A stretch of DNA of 34,111 nucleotides from a virus. The first letter of the stretch is position 1; the number at the start of each line of letters is the position of its first letter. The stretch spans positions 1 through 34,111 of the IMG/VR virus record IMGVR_UViG_3300001450_008056, one strand, 5' to 3'. Shown here piece after piece: positions 23,499 through 34,035 of this stretch. The notes beneath the pieces were generated by a model. It made no database searches, was not told where the DNA came from, and saw only the letters and a list, made by a program, of their open reading frames with translations. The position numbers were made by a program, and so were the translations under genes.

Positions 23499-25043
23499 TT
23501 AGCTCACGTTATCCCGCTTGTAAGGCGTTTTGCCGTTTAAGGACGGAGTAAGGATAGTCACATCGTAAACAATTGTGGCTACAAAAGGCTTTCGGAATTT
23601 AATACTAAACTTTACTGTTTCTCGATTTCTTTGTGAAACAGACGCCCAATTAGTTCCAGACCATTGGTTCATTGATACTTCTGGGCAAGCGATGTCTGTG
23701 GTTAATTCAAACCCTTGCTCTGAACTAACAACTTCTACGCATTTTATAAAAGCTCTGTAGTCTGTTCCTGCATCTTCGACAAGTCCCCTATAGCTCATAG
23801 GGTAAGCTAATTTTCCAGCACCAAACTCAAAAGTTTTTGTTTCGTTTTGCCCTGCATTTTGTACAATAATTCTGTACGAAATACTTTCGTGTTGCTGCCC
23901 ATTTAATTCACGGTTCCCGTTTTGAGTACCAATTAAATAATACGCGCTGTCTGGTGCCGTAATAACATCCCCGGAATTTTCAGGATTTTTTAAAAATTCT
24001 TCGTTAGACATTCGCATTACATACTTTGTCGTTAAAGAATCACTTGCCCCCGCACCAGAAGAAGGAGTCCATGGGTTTGTAAGGGTATAATCTAATCCGC
24101 AGTAAGTAGTCATTTGCGTTTGCAAAAGATTGTCAGTTTGTCCAAACGCTGCTTCTGCTTCAGATTCCGTCATACCATCGACTTCTACAGCAAGATCTTT
24201 TGCGTAAGCATACAGTCCTATGTACCGATCATTATCTACGTTTCTGTAACTACCGTCCATTACTAGAGAATATGATCCGTTGGGATAATATTCGTTTAGA
24301 TCCGTGGCGTTGTCAGGATAATTAGTTCCACGATTAGTAGTTTTTTCTAAACGAATTACCTGTATCCTACGGCCTTTTGGATTAGCGCATTTAAATTTGG
24401 TTGCGTTGTTTCCATTAACAACTTTAAGTTCCCAAATATGAGAAGACGCAGGGCCAGATTTTAGGAGAGAAAAAGATACGTCTGAAGCGCAAACTTCGTC
24501 TGCTCTGGGAAACGGAACTAATTGGGGATGAAAATTAATTTTACTAGCGGGACCAAAAGCTTCGTATCCAGTATTTGCAGGTTGGTTGCTTTGCGCCCCT
24601 GTTATCTGTAAAGAAGCAAACTTTTTAAATCCGTCAGAACTTACACAGAAGGGCGTGCCGGGAAACAAAACTTCTTCCCAATCTCCCATAATTTGAAAAG
24701 AGTAATCTACCATGGAAGTAGAGCTTTGGTTCCCCACCCCTGTTGCAATAAGGTCGTGAGGAACTAAAGCGTTTGCAGTTATCTCTGCAGGGGTTGCTGA
24801 TTTGTACAAGGCATAAGGTTTACCGGTGCCCGGAGCGGGCATGGGCGTGGTTTTAACGGAATAGGTAATCACATTCTGATCAGTCAAATCCTGTGAATTA
24901 CTTAAATCTTTTTTAGACAATTCTTTTAAAGACCTAAATTCTCCGCCTAAAGAAGTTCCAATAAGGGATTCTTGGTCAGGAAGGTTAGTATCTTGACCTG
25001 AAAAATCGCTTTCCCACTCTTCTAATTTCGTATCAATTGCCAT
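23499..25043 (-). CDS. Tail-fibre-like protein A, 514 residues
   Basis: Starts at ATG 25043, overlapping the end of the giant gene by 11 nt, with AGGG 6 nt upstream. The N-terminus (MAIDTKLEEWESDFSGQDTN, then LIGTSLGGEFRSLKELSKKD) aligns with fibre-like proteins B and C over about 45 residues. The remainder is beta-rich and aromatic, with an FRKPFVATIVYDVTIL strand near the end. I do not recognise a known fibre family beyond the N-terminal pattern, and there are no catalytic motifs. Being first in the trio and longest, it may be the main fibre or adapter. It has no signal peptide. Roles are inferred from position and shared ends. Confidence 0.75.
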   Translation of the reverse strand: MAIDTKLEEWESDFSGQDTNLPDQESLIGTSLGGEFRSLKELSKKDLSNSQDLTDQNVITYSVKTTPMPAPGTGKPYALYKSATPAEITANALVPHDLIATGVGNQSSTSMVDYSFQIMGDWEEVLFPGTPFCVSSDGFKKFASLQITGAQSNQPANTGYEAFGPASKINFHPQLVPFPRADEVCASDVSFSLLKSGPASSHIWELKVVNGNNATKFKCANPKGRRIQVIRLEKTTNRGTNYPDNATDLNEYYPNGSYSLVMDGSYRNVDNDRYIGLYAYAKDLAVEVDGMTESEAEAAFGQTDNLLQTQMTTYCGLDYTLTNPWTPSSGAGASDSLTTKYVMRMSNEEFLKNPENSGDVITAPDSAYYLIGTQNGNRELNGQQHESISYRIIVQNAGQNETKTFEFGAGKLAYPMSYRGLVEDAGTDYRAFIKCVEVVSSEQGFELTTDIACPEVSMNQWSGTNWASVSQRNRETVKFSIKFRKPFVATIVYDVTILTPSLNGKTPYKRDNVS

Positions 25044-28000
25044 CTCGTGCCCTCATAGAAGCTATTAAAGCAAGTTTCCATCTATCAGAAATGTCTGCAT
25101 TTCTTACATCTTCTATGGTTCCTTTATGCAAATTTAAAAGACCCGGCACGGTGTTTATTTCACCTTTACGATCAACAAGTTGCGATAAAGTTTCTAGACT
25201 ACTTCCTACGTATCCTTGGTTGCCTTGAAATCCTCGTGAAGCAATTTGTATTTTACGCAAGTTCCTGCTTGATTTCGTCTCACCAAAATATCCAGTAAAT
25301 TCTTCCGGCGACATAAGTTTGACGACATGGTGGATTTGATCATAACCCCTAGCTTTCCTAAGCATGTTCTCAAACATTCCCCTGCTGGCTGCAACAGGGT
25401 TTTGCAAAGACAATTTAGTAGCGTCAGTACGGTTCACAAGACTTTGAATAATTTCAGGGTTAGATACTAGCCCTGCATCTTTAAGATCTTTTTCAAACAA
25501 TCGGGCAATAAATCTTCGGTCTAAATTTTCCCCGTTGTTTATTCGAGCAACAACTTTTCGTTGAGCATGTTGATACACAGCAAGATACGAGGGTTTGGAG
25601 CTTTCAGGCAAATCTGCAACCATTAAATCCATTGCTGCATTAAAAGCGTCAGACCGTACAAAATTTCCACCCGCTTTGGTTAGACCCAAGAAAGCTTCTA
25701 CCGCTACTTTAGTTAGCGGAGCTTCGTCAATAACTAAGCGATCATAGATTTGTTGCAAACCAAAAGGGGCCTGACCTTTTACCGCAGCAATGGCAAAATC
25801 TGCAGCTTTTTCCGGAATAGTATCTGAACTAGGGTCGTAGATAGAATTCTTTTGGTAATCTTGGCCCGTCCAAAGAAGCTTTATAGGACCCCACATTGGG
25901 GGCAAGGCATGGCTAAACGTTTCTGCAAAACCCATTCCGTAATTTCGGAACCAGTTAAGAATGTCCTTGTTGTACGTAGGCATGCTTAACCGAACAGGCT
26001 CCATTCCGTATGGCCCAAGTTCTACGTCTCCACTAAGGGGGAACCAAAGCTTTGTGGCCATGTTGTGGAAATTATTGTATGCCGATTGATCAGAGTTCCA
26101 CTCATCAAAAGATGGAAACTCTCCTGTTCTGGCATACTGAAAGAAAGACGCGTAAGCTCCCAAACCAAACATTCCCAGCAGATACGATGCTCGTTGGGAA
26201 AGTTCCAAACGATCTTCTTCGTCCAGTTTAATTTCTGCAACGTTTTTTCTACGCTGTTCTTTCGGAACTCCCGCCAAACGTTCTAGTTTGTTTTGAGTTT
26301 TAAGAGATCCGCTGTAGAAAGTGTCGCGTATGCCACCCAAGATCTCCCGTTTTGTACCGAGTTTCCAAGCTGGCGCTCTCCAATAGAAAAACATCAAATC
26401 TTTGACATGTTTATCCATTACTAAGTTGTCGTAGTTAAGCATACCAAAGCGGTTGTCGATGCTGGCCGCAATGTCTGCCGCTGCGTTCTGCAAAAGAAAG
26501 TTGTTTTTTGCTAACTCCGGCCTACGATAAACTTCTTGGTACATGTTTTCCAAAAACGCAGAATATTTTGCACGGGGAATAATGGAATCAAACAACCACT
26601 TTTGCCCTTCGGATGCAGCCGCACCCAAATATCTAAACGGCATGCTAAGCGTAGTAGATCCCCTAGCGGCAAAAGCCTTGGCCGTTGCAGGACCCCCCTC
26701 GGGGTAATTTTGGATAGGAGCTTCGCCTTTAACGTATTCTACTGCGTCAATATAACTTTTATTGAAACTATAGAACCATTCTTTTTGTCCGGCTCGCGCT
26801 GCCAGCGGGTTCAAAAAGTTGGCGTTTATACCTGCATTAATAATGTCATCAAACAGAGGATTTACTAGGTCGGATGGCGTAGTTCCCTCTATAAGACTTT
26901 CTATCTGTCGTCCGAACGAACCAACGTTGTACTTCGCGTAATCGGGGTGGTCCTTCTTCAGCAGTTGCGGGACGAAAGTATCCTGAAACGGTTCCCATTC
27001 TCTTCCTTTAAGTTTGCTGGCAAATTCGTCCAGAACCTGAACAAAACCTTTGCCCACTATTTCTTCAGAATCTCCCAATCTTTGCGTAAAATTGTCTTCG
27101 TATTTTTTGCGAAGATTTAAACCTGTCTTGGACTTGTAGTTAGGTATGTTGGAAGGAAGAAGTTCCGTAGGAGTAGAAACTCCTGTACGAACGTTAGGCA
27201 TTGCCAGCGTAGGTATGCGACTGCGTACCGGAAACTGTCCCGCTTGAATTAAAATAGACATGCCCGGTGTAAGAGCGCGAATGGCAGCGTTTTTAACAAA
27301 CCACTGCTTATCAATTTCTTTATCAATACCGTCTTTGCTTGGGAAATTTGTAATTCTTTCCGCACGCTTTAAGTCAGAAACCATTGTGACAGCACGAGAC
27401 AACTTAGTGAGGTCGTTCATTATGTTCTCGAACAACCCGACACTAGATGCGTGGAACGCGGACCAACCTAAGTTAACCCCGTTCAAGAAGTTATTGCTTC
27501 TTCGCCACTTGTCCCACATTGCAGCGCCGTTAAATTTAGTTCCTGCAAAACCTACTTGCGCGTATGGTTTTTGCGCAAGTCCGGGGCTAGTAATGTTTTG
27601 GATAATTTTAGCTACGTTAGGATCTGCAAAAAACATTTTTGCAGGAACCGTTTTTGTCATTTTATTGAGAGCGGCTCTGTTGCCAGCTATTTCTGCAGGA
27701 ACAGTAGAAAGATCTATTTCTCCTCTAGGATCTACTGTAGTCCAAAAACCTTCTACTTCGACCTTGCCGGTTTTCTTATCTTTTAGCGGGTCAATCCAAA
27801 CGTTTTGCACAGGTAACGGCTGACCTTGCGGTGTCATTTGATCGTAAACTTCTTTTAGTACGTTCTGATCTTTAATGGCGTTTTCTGCAGCCATGTTAGC
27901 GGCACGAGTGCGGGAGTTAAATAGTCCCGGTGCAATCTGCTGCAAATTTGAAGTTACATTTACAAAATTTAAATCAAATTGATTGTCTGATTTAGAGCCT

Positions 28001-31000
28001 TGAGAAAATTTTTCTCGGGCCAAAGTGCGGTAGGATTTTGTGATGTCTAAAAGCTGATCGTAATTTAAAGCGTGAACTAAATTATTACTAATAAGCTCGT
28101 TAGTAATACGCACTCCCATAACGTAGTTATCCATTTCATTGGCTTTAAGAGTAACCATTTCCACGGGATTCCACGTTGCTGGAACAAATCCTCGGTCTAA
28201 AAGTTCGTCAAAATAATCTTTTCTGTAGATAGATTCGCCCTTAAGCTTCCATTCAATTGCGCTTCTAGCTTTAAGCCAGTCGCGATTTCCCTTGGGAAGC
28301 GGGGCGTCTTTGTCGTTTTCTCTAAGGTATTTTTCTACTAAAAAGTTTTTGTACGTAGTGCTAAAAACAGCCTCATCTGGATCAAGAGGCTGCATGCCCG
28401 GAGGCAAACTTCCGTCGTCCAAAGTCCGCCCTTCTTTTTTCCATCTGTCTACACTGGCTTTAATGTCCCAAATACGTGGGTAATAATTTTGAAGCCAAGC
28501 GTCTTGGAAATGTTTGTTTAGCCGCTCGTACCGGTATCTTCTGGGGGCCAGAATGTTTTGATCAACAACGTCCAGCAAAAGCTTAATGTCTTTTACTGTA
28601 ACGTAGTCTTCTGGATTTTTAGACATCCAAATCTTAGCGGATTGTTCTTCGGGGGTAAGAGTGGCAAATCTTTCGATCTTGCTCATTAGAGCATCTCGAA
28701 ATTGATTTTCTTTGGTCCCCAAAAAAACCTTAGTGCCGTTGTAAGATGCCATCCGATCAAACTCATAGCGGATGTGTTCTAGCCCTTGGGTTGCCCAAGG
28801 CATAACCCGGCTAACAACTGAAACGCGTTCGTCTCGAAGACGTTGCAATTCTTTAAAATCTTCAGGGTTAGTAAAATCTTCACGAATACGCGAAGATCTT
28901 GCTTTAATCCTGTCGTTTCTTCCCCACGCTTTAAAAAAAACGTTTGTCGTTTCTCGGGTTTTTTCTGTCTTACGGGTGTAATCACTACCGGGGACGTAAT
29001 GTAGGATTTGATCTTTTCCTGTTTGACCAACTCCTTTTTCAAAATTAACGTTACTAAAACTTCCTTCTACTCCAATCATTCTGTGAGCAGATTCAAGCCT
29101 AGCCGCTGCTTCTAGCAATCCCCGCTGAGCAAGAGATTTTCCTTTACCCAGTTCTTTTAAACGGGCCACAGTGTCTACTGCAGTTTTAGCCGATTCGCCT
29201 TTTATAAGGTTTTGCAGAAATTTCCACCCGACCTGCGTGGTAAAAGCATCAGTCACGTTCATCGAGAACAAGTCATCGGCTTCTACTTCAGCTATTGCTG
29301 CGGGGGTAGGTTCGTTAATGCCAGAACCTCTGACAATTAGTTCCTCCGGTTTGTTGGGGTATTCAGAATCAGGTTTTCCTGCTTGTCGTGCTGCAGAAGA
29401 TCCGTGCCTAGCGTTTGCAACTGCTTCTTTTACAGAAGTAGGCATGTTTATTTTAAGCTGATTCATCCATTGACCCTCAATTGGATCAATTTCTGCGCGT
29501 AACCTTAAATCTTCTAGGTATTTTTTGTGCTGCAAACGAACGTTTAAGTCACTGGCTATTTGTTTTCCAAGGGGATACCCCGCCCCCGCCAAGTTTTTAA
29601 ATACAAGGTGCGCTACAGGCTCGTTGCTTCGCGCTACGCCGCTATACACCCGAACTTGGTTAGTTCCTTTTTTACCCAACAACAGTGTGTTATTTTTAAT
29701 ACTGCGCTTATCCACACCGTAAGCGTTAATTTTTTTAACGTCTAGTTTCTTCAAACTTTCCAAGCGCATGTCGCGCAAAGCTTGTTCAGTAAAAGTAGAT
29801 CGAGGCCCCCCAAGTTGTTGCCGCAACGATTTTTCGGGGGAACCAACCCAGTTGTTTTTATACAGATTAAAAACTTCTTCTACTGATTTGGCGTTTGTAA
29901 GGGTTTCGTAAAAAGAATCTTCGTAAACTCTTTGAATTGCGCCCGGAGATACAGTGTTAAAAGCTTTCTGAAGCTCCAGCATTTCTTTAAAAGCTTTAAT
30001 AGCTTCTTTTGCGTTAGCCGCTTTGGCGATAGTAACAAGCGACCTAAGATCTGTTACGGCCAAGGCAGCATCTTCTGCGGAGGTCAGAACTACTTTAAAT
30101 TTGTTCCCTCTACCGAGAACAATGCTTCCCGTGCTCATGCCCGATCCATCTAAACTCGTAACATAAAGCTGGTCTGGGAGATCGGGGCTGTTTAGCTCAA
30201 CTGGGTACAGTTCTCCGTTGCTTTGATCAACAATTCTTTTTTGTTCGGGACTGTTCCTCGTTACGGTAGGTTTAGTGGGGTCAGAATTATCTACAACTTC
30301 CCCCAAAATTACTTTTTCCTGTTTAGTGCGAGGAGCAGCTTTGTATTTGCGCTTGTTCTTTTTAACTTGCTCCCTGAAATAAGTAACAGGGTCTACTTTT
30401 ACGGGTTTTCCTTTGCGAACAGACACAAGATTTAACGGGTCAACGTTTGTGATCCGATCCATTAGCTCATAGGTGCCGTCAGAAAGTTTTGATTCTTTAA
30501 AGAACGGCGCAGCAGATACGTTAGCCATTCGCTGAGAAGAACGCATAAGAACTTTTCGCAATTCATCTACAGCTTTTTCGCTAAAGTTTGCAGTATTTGC
30601 TTGAAAGTAAGGGTTGTTAGCTAACTCTAACCGGGTTCTAAAATACTGTCCCAAAATTTCTTGTTCTGCATCAGTGCGGAAAAGACTATTTAAAAAAGAA
30701 AAGTCTTCTACTTTTCTCGCAAAATACTGAGCAAGATGTTTATTGCTCTTCTTTAGTAGGTTGTCTTCCTCGTGTTTGCTTGCAATAGCTTTAAAGTTTT
30801 TTCCTTTAATGCCTTTAAACGCGGCTTGTAAAACTTCAAGGTTATCTGCTTCGGAAGAGTGTAGCACTAAAGAAGCTTCCACTTGATCGCTAAAAGCGTT
30901 TACGGCTTTTATTCGAGCGGTGGGAGCAAAAAGTTTTTCTTTAGTAAAAAGTTTTTCAATGTTGTCCGAAGCGTATTGGTAAAGTTTTTCTACATTAGTC

Positions 31001-34000
31001 CTAGCTTTTCCACGCAGGGGTTTATCCGTTTTGAGAATCTCAACGTCCCAGTTTCCGTCTTGCCTAGCACGAGCAACTGCCACATAAGGACCGTCACGGT
31101 GAAGTACATAAGACGAGGAGTCGTCCAAAGTACGGCCTCGCGACATGTCTACGTCTGCGCCCTCATCTTTTATGCGCAGAAGGTCTTCATGCTCTCGTTT
31201 TAGCCACCCGTAATCAAGATCGTTTAAGTCTTCTTCAAGAAACTTTTTAGCTTTTAGACCTTCGTTTTTGCTAAGGCTTTCGTCCCAAAGTTTGTAAACG
31301 TCATCAATGCCGTTCTCGAACCAAGTTAAAAAGTCTTTGTCTACGCCGTACTCTTCTCCAGATTTAATTGTAGCCGCAATATTTTTTCGGCGTTCAGGGT
31401 CCAAAAGCATGCTCCGAAGATTTTCCCAACCCCATTTATAATCGTTCGGATTAAACTCCCGCATTGGGTAAACAAGTCTGTCAAAAAGTAGGGCTTTAGA
31501 TGTGGCTAAATGCTCTACTCCTTCTGCCTCGTTTAGTTCTCTAAAAGGGTTTTCTATACCCAATTCTTGTAGAATTTTTTCTTCTTCACTGCCTAGCTTT
31601 TTGGGTACTGCGAAAACTTTGTTCCGTTCCCCTGTGGCTAGCATTTCTTCCGGAATACGAGCGTTAATTTTTTCTGCTCGGACCACCGTAGGATTAAAAG
31701 AATCCATGGATTTAAACGACCCTACCGCTACTCCGCCTACAAGGGGAAGCATAGCCATAAGAAAGCGCCCAAGAGGGGTTGCTTCTGCAAGATCTTGTTC
31801 GTCTGCCAGCTTTAGTCCGGTGCTGGAATCGAACACGAAATTATTCAGCATACTGTTGGCTGCAGTAGTAAAAGCTACTTCGTCCGTTAGTCGCATCCAA
31901 AACGGTGCGTCGGGGTAAAAAGCTTTGTCCCCCTTTTTTGCTGCCTTAGCTACTGAGGGCACGGAAGACCTTCCCGTAATGCCCATGATATAGTTGTCCG
32001 CCTCATCTAGATGAGCAGTTAACCGGGCAGCTTCTTCAGTTAGCTCTTTAATTCGACCATTTGTGTAAGTTAAAGGGCCTATAAATTCTTCGGCAACGTC
32101 TCCTGTGTTAGCATCAACCTTACCGATCTTACTCTTCCCAGAAGCTATCTTTTTAGAAATGTAAGTACGCGCCCGCATAGCAATAGTATGCGTAGCCCCC
32201 AGTGCCGATAGCTGTTCTTTAACGCTTTCTAATTGAACACGTTTTTTGTTGTGGATGCCGAACACTCTTACTGCTCTAGCGCCCTTACGGCCCAAGTAGT
32301 TGTTAAACAGGAGGCTGGGAATTGTAACTCCCACCTTACTTAAGCCACCCGTTACCATTGCTATAGAGACATCTAGGCCAGCTTCCGCACGGGTAGTGGG
32401 TATGGAAAAAACGTCGCTAGGCCGCTTTTCAGCAATGGAAAGTTTAGAGGGTACAATGTAATACGGCTTAGCCCAGTAATCCTCGTCTTCAATAGCGGCA
32501 AGTCTGACTTGCGCCGAAGCCATGGCTCTGTCTGTAAAGTCTGACTTATCTACAGACATTTGGGCTAATAAAGCAGGAACCTTGTTAAAGGGAATGTTCC
32601 AAGCGTCCGATATTTTTTTGTATACTGAGCTAAGTTTCGCTTGGTTTTTGTCTGAGCCAATAAAGTCTTGATAAGCTCGCATGCCTTTTTCTGTAGCTTC
32701 GGCACGTTGTAACTGTGTTGCTCCGGGCTTTAACTTTTTTCGTTCTCGCTCCAGATACGTGTCTAAGCCCGGATTTTTCTTGTTTAGTTCTTCCAGAGCT
32801 TCTTCATCTGAAGTGGTCATGTAGTCCCAACCATCGATGATGGCTAGGGGAAGTGCTGAAGCCCAGTAATCCGAAAACTTCATTGTGTGGTTTGCTGCGT
32901 TAGCTACAGCGTACACACTTGCGTCTAGGTAAGATCGCAATCCATCTGTAAAAGACTCTCCATCAGCGTTGTAGATAGCCTCTCGCTCTTTTTGATACGC
33001 CTTAACCGCAGGAGACAAATCTCCGTAATTTTTTATGTCGGCTGATTCTACACCGCCAAAAGGTCCGGGTAAGTAAATTAGCCCCGGCGTGGGTCCGTCC
33101 AATAAGGAGCTTATGTAGTTTTCGTCTTGTCCTTCAGGGTTATACGTAAACGCAAACGAACCTACTTTGGGTAGTATATTTTTTTGATAGTTTTCTTCTG
33201 GAGAAAGAGTTCTATCTACTCCAAATTTTCCCGGCAGGAAGTCGTCAGTGGTAAGGTTTGCAAACCCCGGCTGATTCCCCAAGATTTCTGCAACTTTTGT
33301 ACTGTACAAATACTCACTTTCCGCAGAAAGATGAGAAACGTCGGGGAAAGAAGCGTTAGCAAGGGCGGCGTTAGCCGCTTGTCTTTCAGGACTTAGGTAC
33401 CATTCTACCTCGGAAAGACTTGAAGATGGAGCGTATCGCTTTAATTGCTGCGCCCCAAATTGAGCTAGGTCGCTCTGTTTGGCTAGATCCTGATCGGCCA
33501 ATTCCTCGGCTGAAGAAAAAAAATCTCCCTTAACGGAAGGTTCCTCCTCTTTCCGCAAAGAGTTTGCAAGTCTAATTGCTCTAGCTGGCGTCTGCGTTTT
33601 TGCCCATTTAGAATCCAACATGTGACGACGAAGCTCGTCTGCACGGGGAGCAGGGCTATTAAGTTCTGTTAAAAAATTAGTAAATCCACCTAGACCGTTT
33701 CCTCCCATCTGAAACGCCATTTGCATGGCTACAGATTTTTGGTCCTCTGGTAAATACTCAAAGTTAGGAATACGCTTACGCGCTTCTCGAACGGCCAAAG
33801 GTACGTCTTCGACAAAACTTTGTCCCGCACGCTCTTCCGAAACAAGCTGCCCTTCGCCAAGGCCGTACTCGGGATCTTCGGGGGTAACTTTGTGGCCGTA
33901 CCCAAAAGTAAGAAACCCTTCGCTATCGTTGTACGTTAGATGATAGGGGTTTCCGTATTCGTCTAACTCACCACTGAGCTTGGTTCCTTCTTCACTCTTT

Positions 34001-34035
34001 AGGTTAGTTACGGCATTTTCTAACCAAGACGCCAT
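25033..34035 (-). CDS. Giant inner-virion/ejection protein with N-terminal lysozyme domain (3000 residues)
   Basis: Residues 5 to about 150 form a T4-type (GH24) lysozyme domain: E16, D37 and T43 form the usual E-D-T triad, with DSEGFLTFGYGH (37-48) closely matching the T4 pattern. The loop between E16 and D37 is about 12 residues longer than in T4 lysozyme. Such domains open the peptidoglycan during DNA entry. The other 2850 residues are mainly charged helices with a few hydrophobic stretches (SIAMVTGGLSKVGVTIPSLLF; FLMAMLPLVGGVAVGSF) that could cross the host membrane. Size and layout fit ejected internal proteins of short-tailed phages. I saw no RNA polymerase motifs. GGGGGA lies 9 nt before the ATG, and the start overlaps a possible upstream stop as TAATG. 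It is transcribed ahead of the fibre genes. Confidence 0.88.
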   Translation of the reverse strand: MASWLENAVTNLKSEEGTKLSGELDEYGNPYHLTYNDSEGFLTFGYGHKVTPEDPEYGLGEGQLVSEERAGQSFVEDVPLAVREARKRIPNFEYLPEDQKSVAMQMAFQMGGNGLGGFTNFLTELNSPAPRADELRRHMLDSKWAKTQTPARAIRLANSLRKEEEPSVKGDFFSSAEELADQDLAKQSDLAQFGAQQLKRYAPSSSLSEVEWYLSPERQAANAALANASFPDVSHLSAESEYLYSTKVAEILGNQPGFANLTTDDFLPGKFGVDRTLSPEENYQKNILPKVGSFAFTYNPEGQDENYISSLLDGPTPGLIYLPGPFGGVESADIKNYGDLSPAVKAYQKEREAIYNADGESFTDGLRSYLDASVYAVANAANHTMKFSDYWASALPLAIIDGWDYMTTSDEEALEELNKKNPGLDTYLERERKKLKPGATQLQRAEATEKGMRAYQDFIGSDKNQAKLSSVYKKISDAWNIPFNKVPALLAQMSVDKSDFTDRAMASAQVRLAAIEDEDYWAKPYYIVPSKLSIAEKRPSDVFSIPTTRAEAGLDVSIAMVTGGLSKVGVTIPSLLFNNYLGRKGARAVRVFGIHNKKRVQLESVKEQLSALGATHTIAMRARTYISKKIASGKSKIGKVDANTGDVAEEFIGPLTYTNGRIKELTEEAARLTAHLDEADNYIMGITGRSSVPSVAKAAKKGDKAFYPDAPFWMRLTDEVAFTTAANSMLNNFVFDSSTGLKLADEQDLAEATPLGRFLMAMLPLVGGVAVGSFKSMDSFNPTVVRAEKINARIPEEMLATGERNKVFAVPKKLGSEEEKILQELGIENPFRELNEAEGVEHLATSKALLFDRLVYPMREFNPNDYKWGWENLRSMLLDPERRKNIAATIKSGEEYGVDKDFLTWFENGIDDVYKLWDESLSKNEGLKAKKFLEEDLNDLDYGWLKREHEDLLRIKDEGADVDMSRGRTLDDSSSYVLHRDGPYVAVARARQDGNWDVEILKTDKPLRGKARTNVEKLYQYASDNIEKLFTKEKLFAPTARIKAVNAFSDQVEASLVLHSSEADNLEVLQAAFKGIKGKNFKAIASKHEEDNLLKKSNKHLAQYFARKVEDFSFLNSLFRTDAEQEILGQYFRTRLELANNPYFQANTANFSEKAVDELRKVLMRSSQRMANVSAAPFFKESKLSDGTYELMDRITNVDPLNLVSVRKGKPVKVDPVTYFREQVKKNKRKYKAAPRTKQEKVILGEVVDNSDPTKPTVTRNSPEQKRIVDQSNGELYPVELNSPDLPDQLYVTSLDGSGMSTGSIVLGRGNKFKVVLTSAEDAALAVTDLRSLVTIAKAANAKEAIKAFKEMLELQKAFNTVSPGAIQRVYEDSFYETLTNAKSVEEVFNLYKNNWVGSPEKSLRQQLGGPRSTFTEQALRDMRLESLKKLDVKKINAYGVDKRSIKNNTLLLGKKGTNQVRVYSGVARSNEPVAHLVFKNLAGAGYPLGKQIASDLNVRLQHKKYLEDLRLRAEIDPIEGQWMNQLKINMPTSVKEAVANARHGSSAARQAGKPDSEYPNKPEELIVRGSGINEPTPAAIAEVEADDLFSMNVTDAFTTQVGWKFLQNLIKGESAKTAVDTVARLKELGKGKSLAQRGLLEAAARLESAHRMIGVEGSFSNVNFEKGVGQTGKDQILHYVPGSDYTRKTEKTRETTNVFFKAWGRNDRIKARSSRIREDFTNPEDFKELQRLRDERVSVVSRVMPWATQGLEHIRYEFDRMASYNGTKVFLGTKENQFRDALMSKIERFATLTPEEQSAKIWMSKNPEDYVTVKDIKLLLDVVDQNILAPRRYRYERLNKHFQDAWLQNYYPRIWDIKASVDRWKKEGRTLDDGSLPPGMQPLDPDEAVFSTTYKNFLVEKYLRENDKDAPLPKGNRDWLKARSAIEWKLKGESIYRKDYFDELLDRGFVPATWNPVEMVTLKANEMDNYVMGVRITNELISNNLVHALNYDQLLDITKSYRTLAREKFSQGSKSDNQFDLNFVNVTSNLQQIAPGLFNSRTRAANMAAENAIKDQNVLKEVYDQMTPQGQPLPVQNVWIDPLKDKKTGKVEVEGFWTTVDPRGEIDLSTVPAEIAGNRAALNKMTKTVPAKMFFADPNVAKIIQNITSPGLAQKPYAQVGFAGTKFNGAAMWDKWRRSNNFLNGVNLGWSAFHASSVGLFENIMNDLTKLSRAVTMVSDLKRAERITNFPSKDGIDKEIDKQWFVKNAAIRALTPGMSILIQAGQFPVRSRIPTLAMPNVRTGVSTPTELLPSNIPNYKSKTGLNLRKKYEDNFTQRLGDSEEIVGKGFVQVLDEFASKLKGREWEPFQDTFVPQLLKKDHPDYAKYNVGSFGRQIESLIEGTTPSDLVNPLFDDIINAGINANFLNPLAARAGQKEWFYSFNKSYIDAVEYVKGEAPIQNYPEGGPATAKAFAARGSTTLSMPFRYLGAAASEGQKWLFDSIIPRAKYSAFLENMYQEVYRRPELAKNNFLLQNAAADIAASIDNRFGMLNYDNLVMDKHVKDLMFFYWRAPAWKLGTKREILGGIRDTFYSGSLKTQNKLERLAGVPKEQRRKNVAEIKLDEEDRLELSQRASYLLGMFGLGAYASFFQYARTGEFPSFDEWNSDQSAYNNFHNMATKLWFPLSGDVELGPYGMEPVRLSMPTYNKDILNWFRNYGMGFAETFSHALPPMWGPIKLLWTGQDYQKNSIYDPSSDTIPEKAADFAIAAVKGQAPFGLQQIYDRLVIDEAPLTKVAVEAFLGLTKAGGNFVRSDAFNAAMDLMVADLPESSKPSYLAVYQHAQRKVVARINNGENLDRRFIARLFEKDLKDAGLVSNPEIIQSLVNRTDATKLSLQNPVAASRGMFENMLRKARGYDQIHHVVKLMSPEEFTGYFGETKSSRNLRKIQIASRGFQGNQGYVGSSLETLSQLVDRKGEINTVPGLLNLHKGTIEDVRNADISDRWKLALIASMRARDGN

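Noticed and set aside
27260-27823. A 187-codon open frame on the plus strand opposite the giant gene
   Set aside because: It lies wholly antisense to a firm coding region, has no ribosome site and its sequence has the irregular composition of a shadow frame. The same holds for other long antisense frames, for example at 3771-4289, 8241-8573 and 11694-12032.
28155-28180. CCACGGGATTCCACG as another copy of the heptamer motif
   Set aside because: The spacing between units is 10 rather than 7, so it does not match the tandem pattern.
25033-34035. Possibility that the giant protein is an N4-type virion RNA polymerase
   Set aside because: The size is similar, but I could not find the single-subunit RNA polymerase motifs (catalytic Asp motifs and the R-x3-K-x6-7-YG pattern). 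The N-terminal lysozyme domain fits an ejection protein better.
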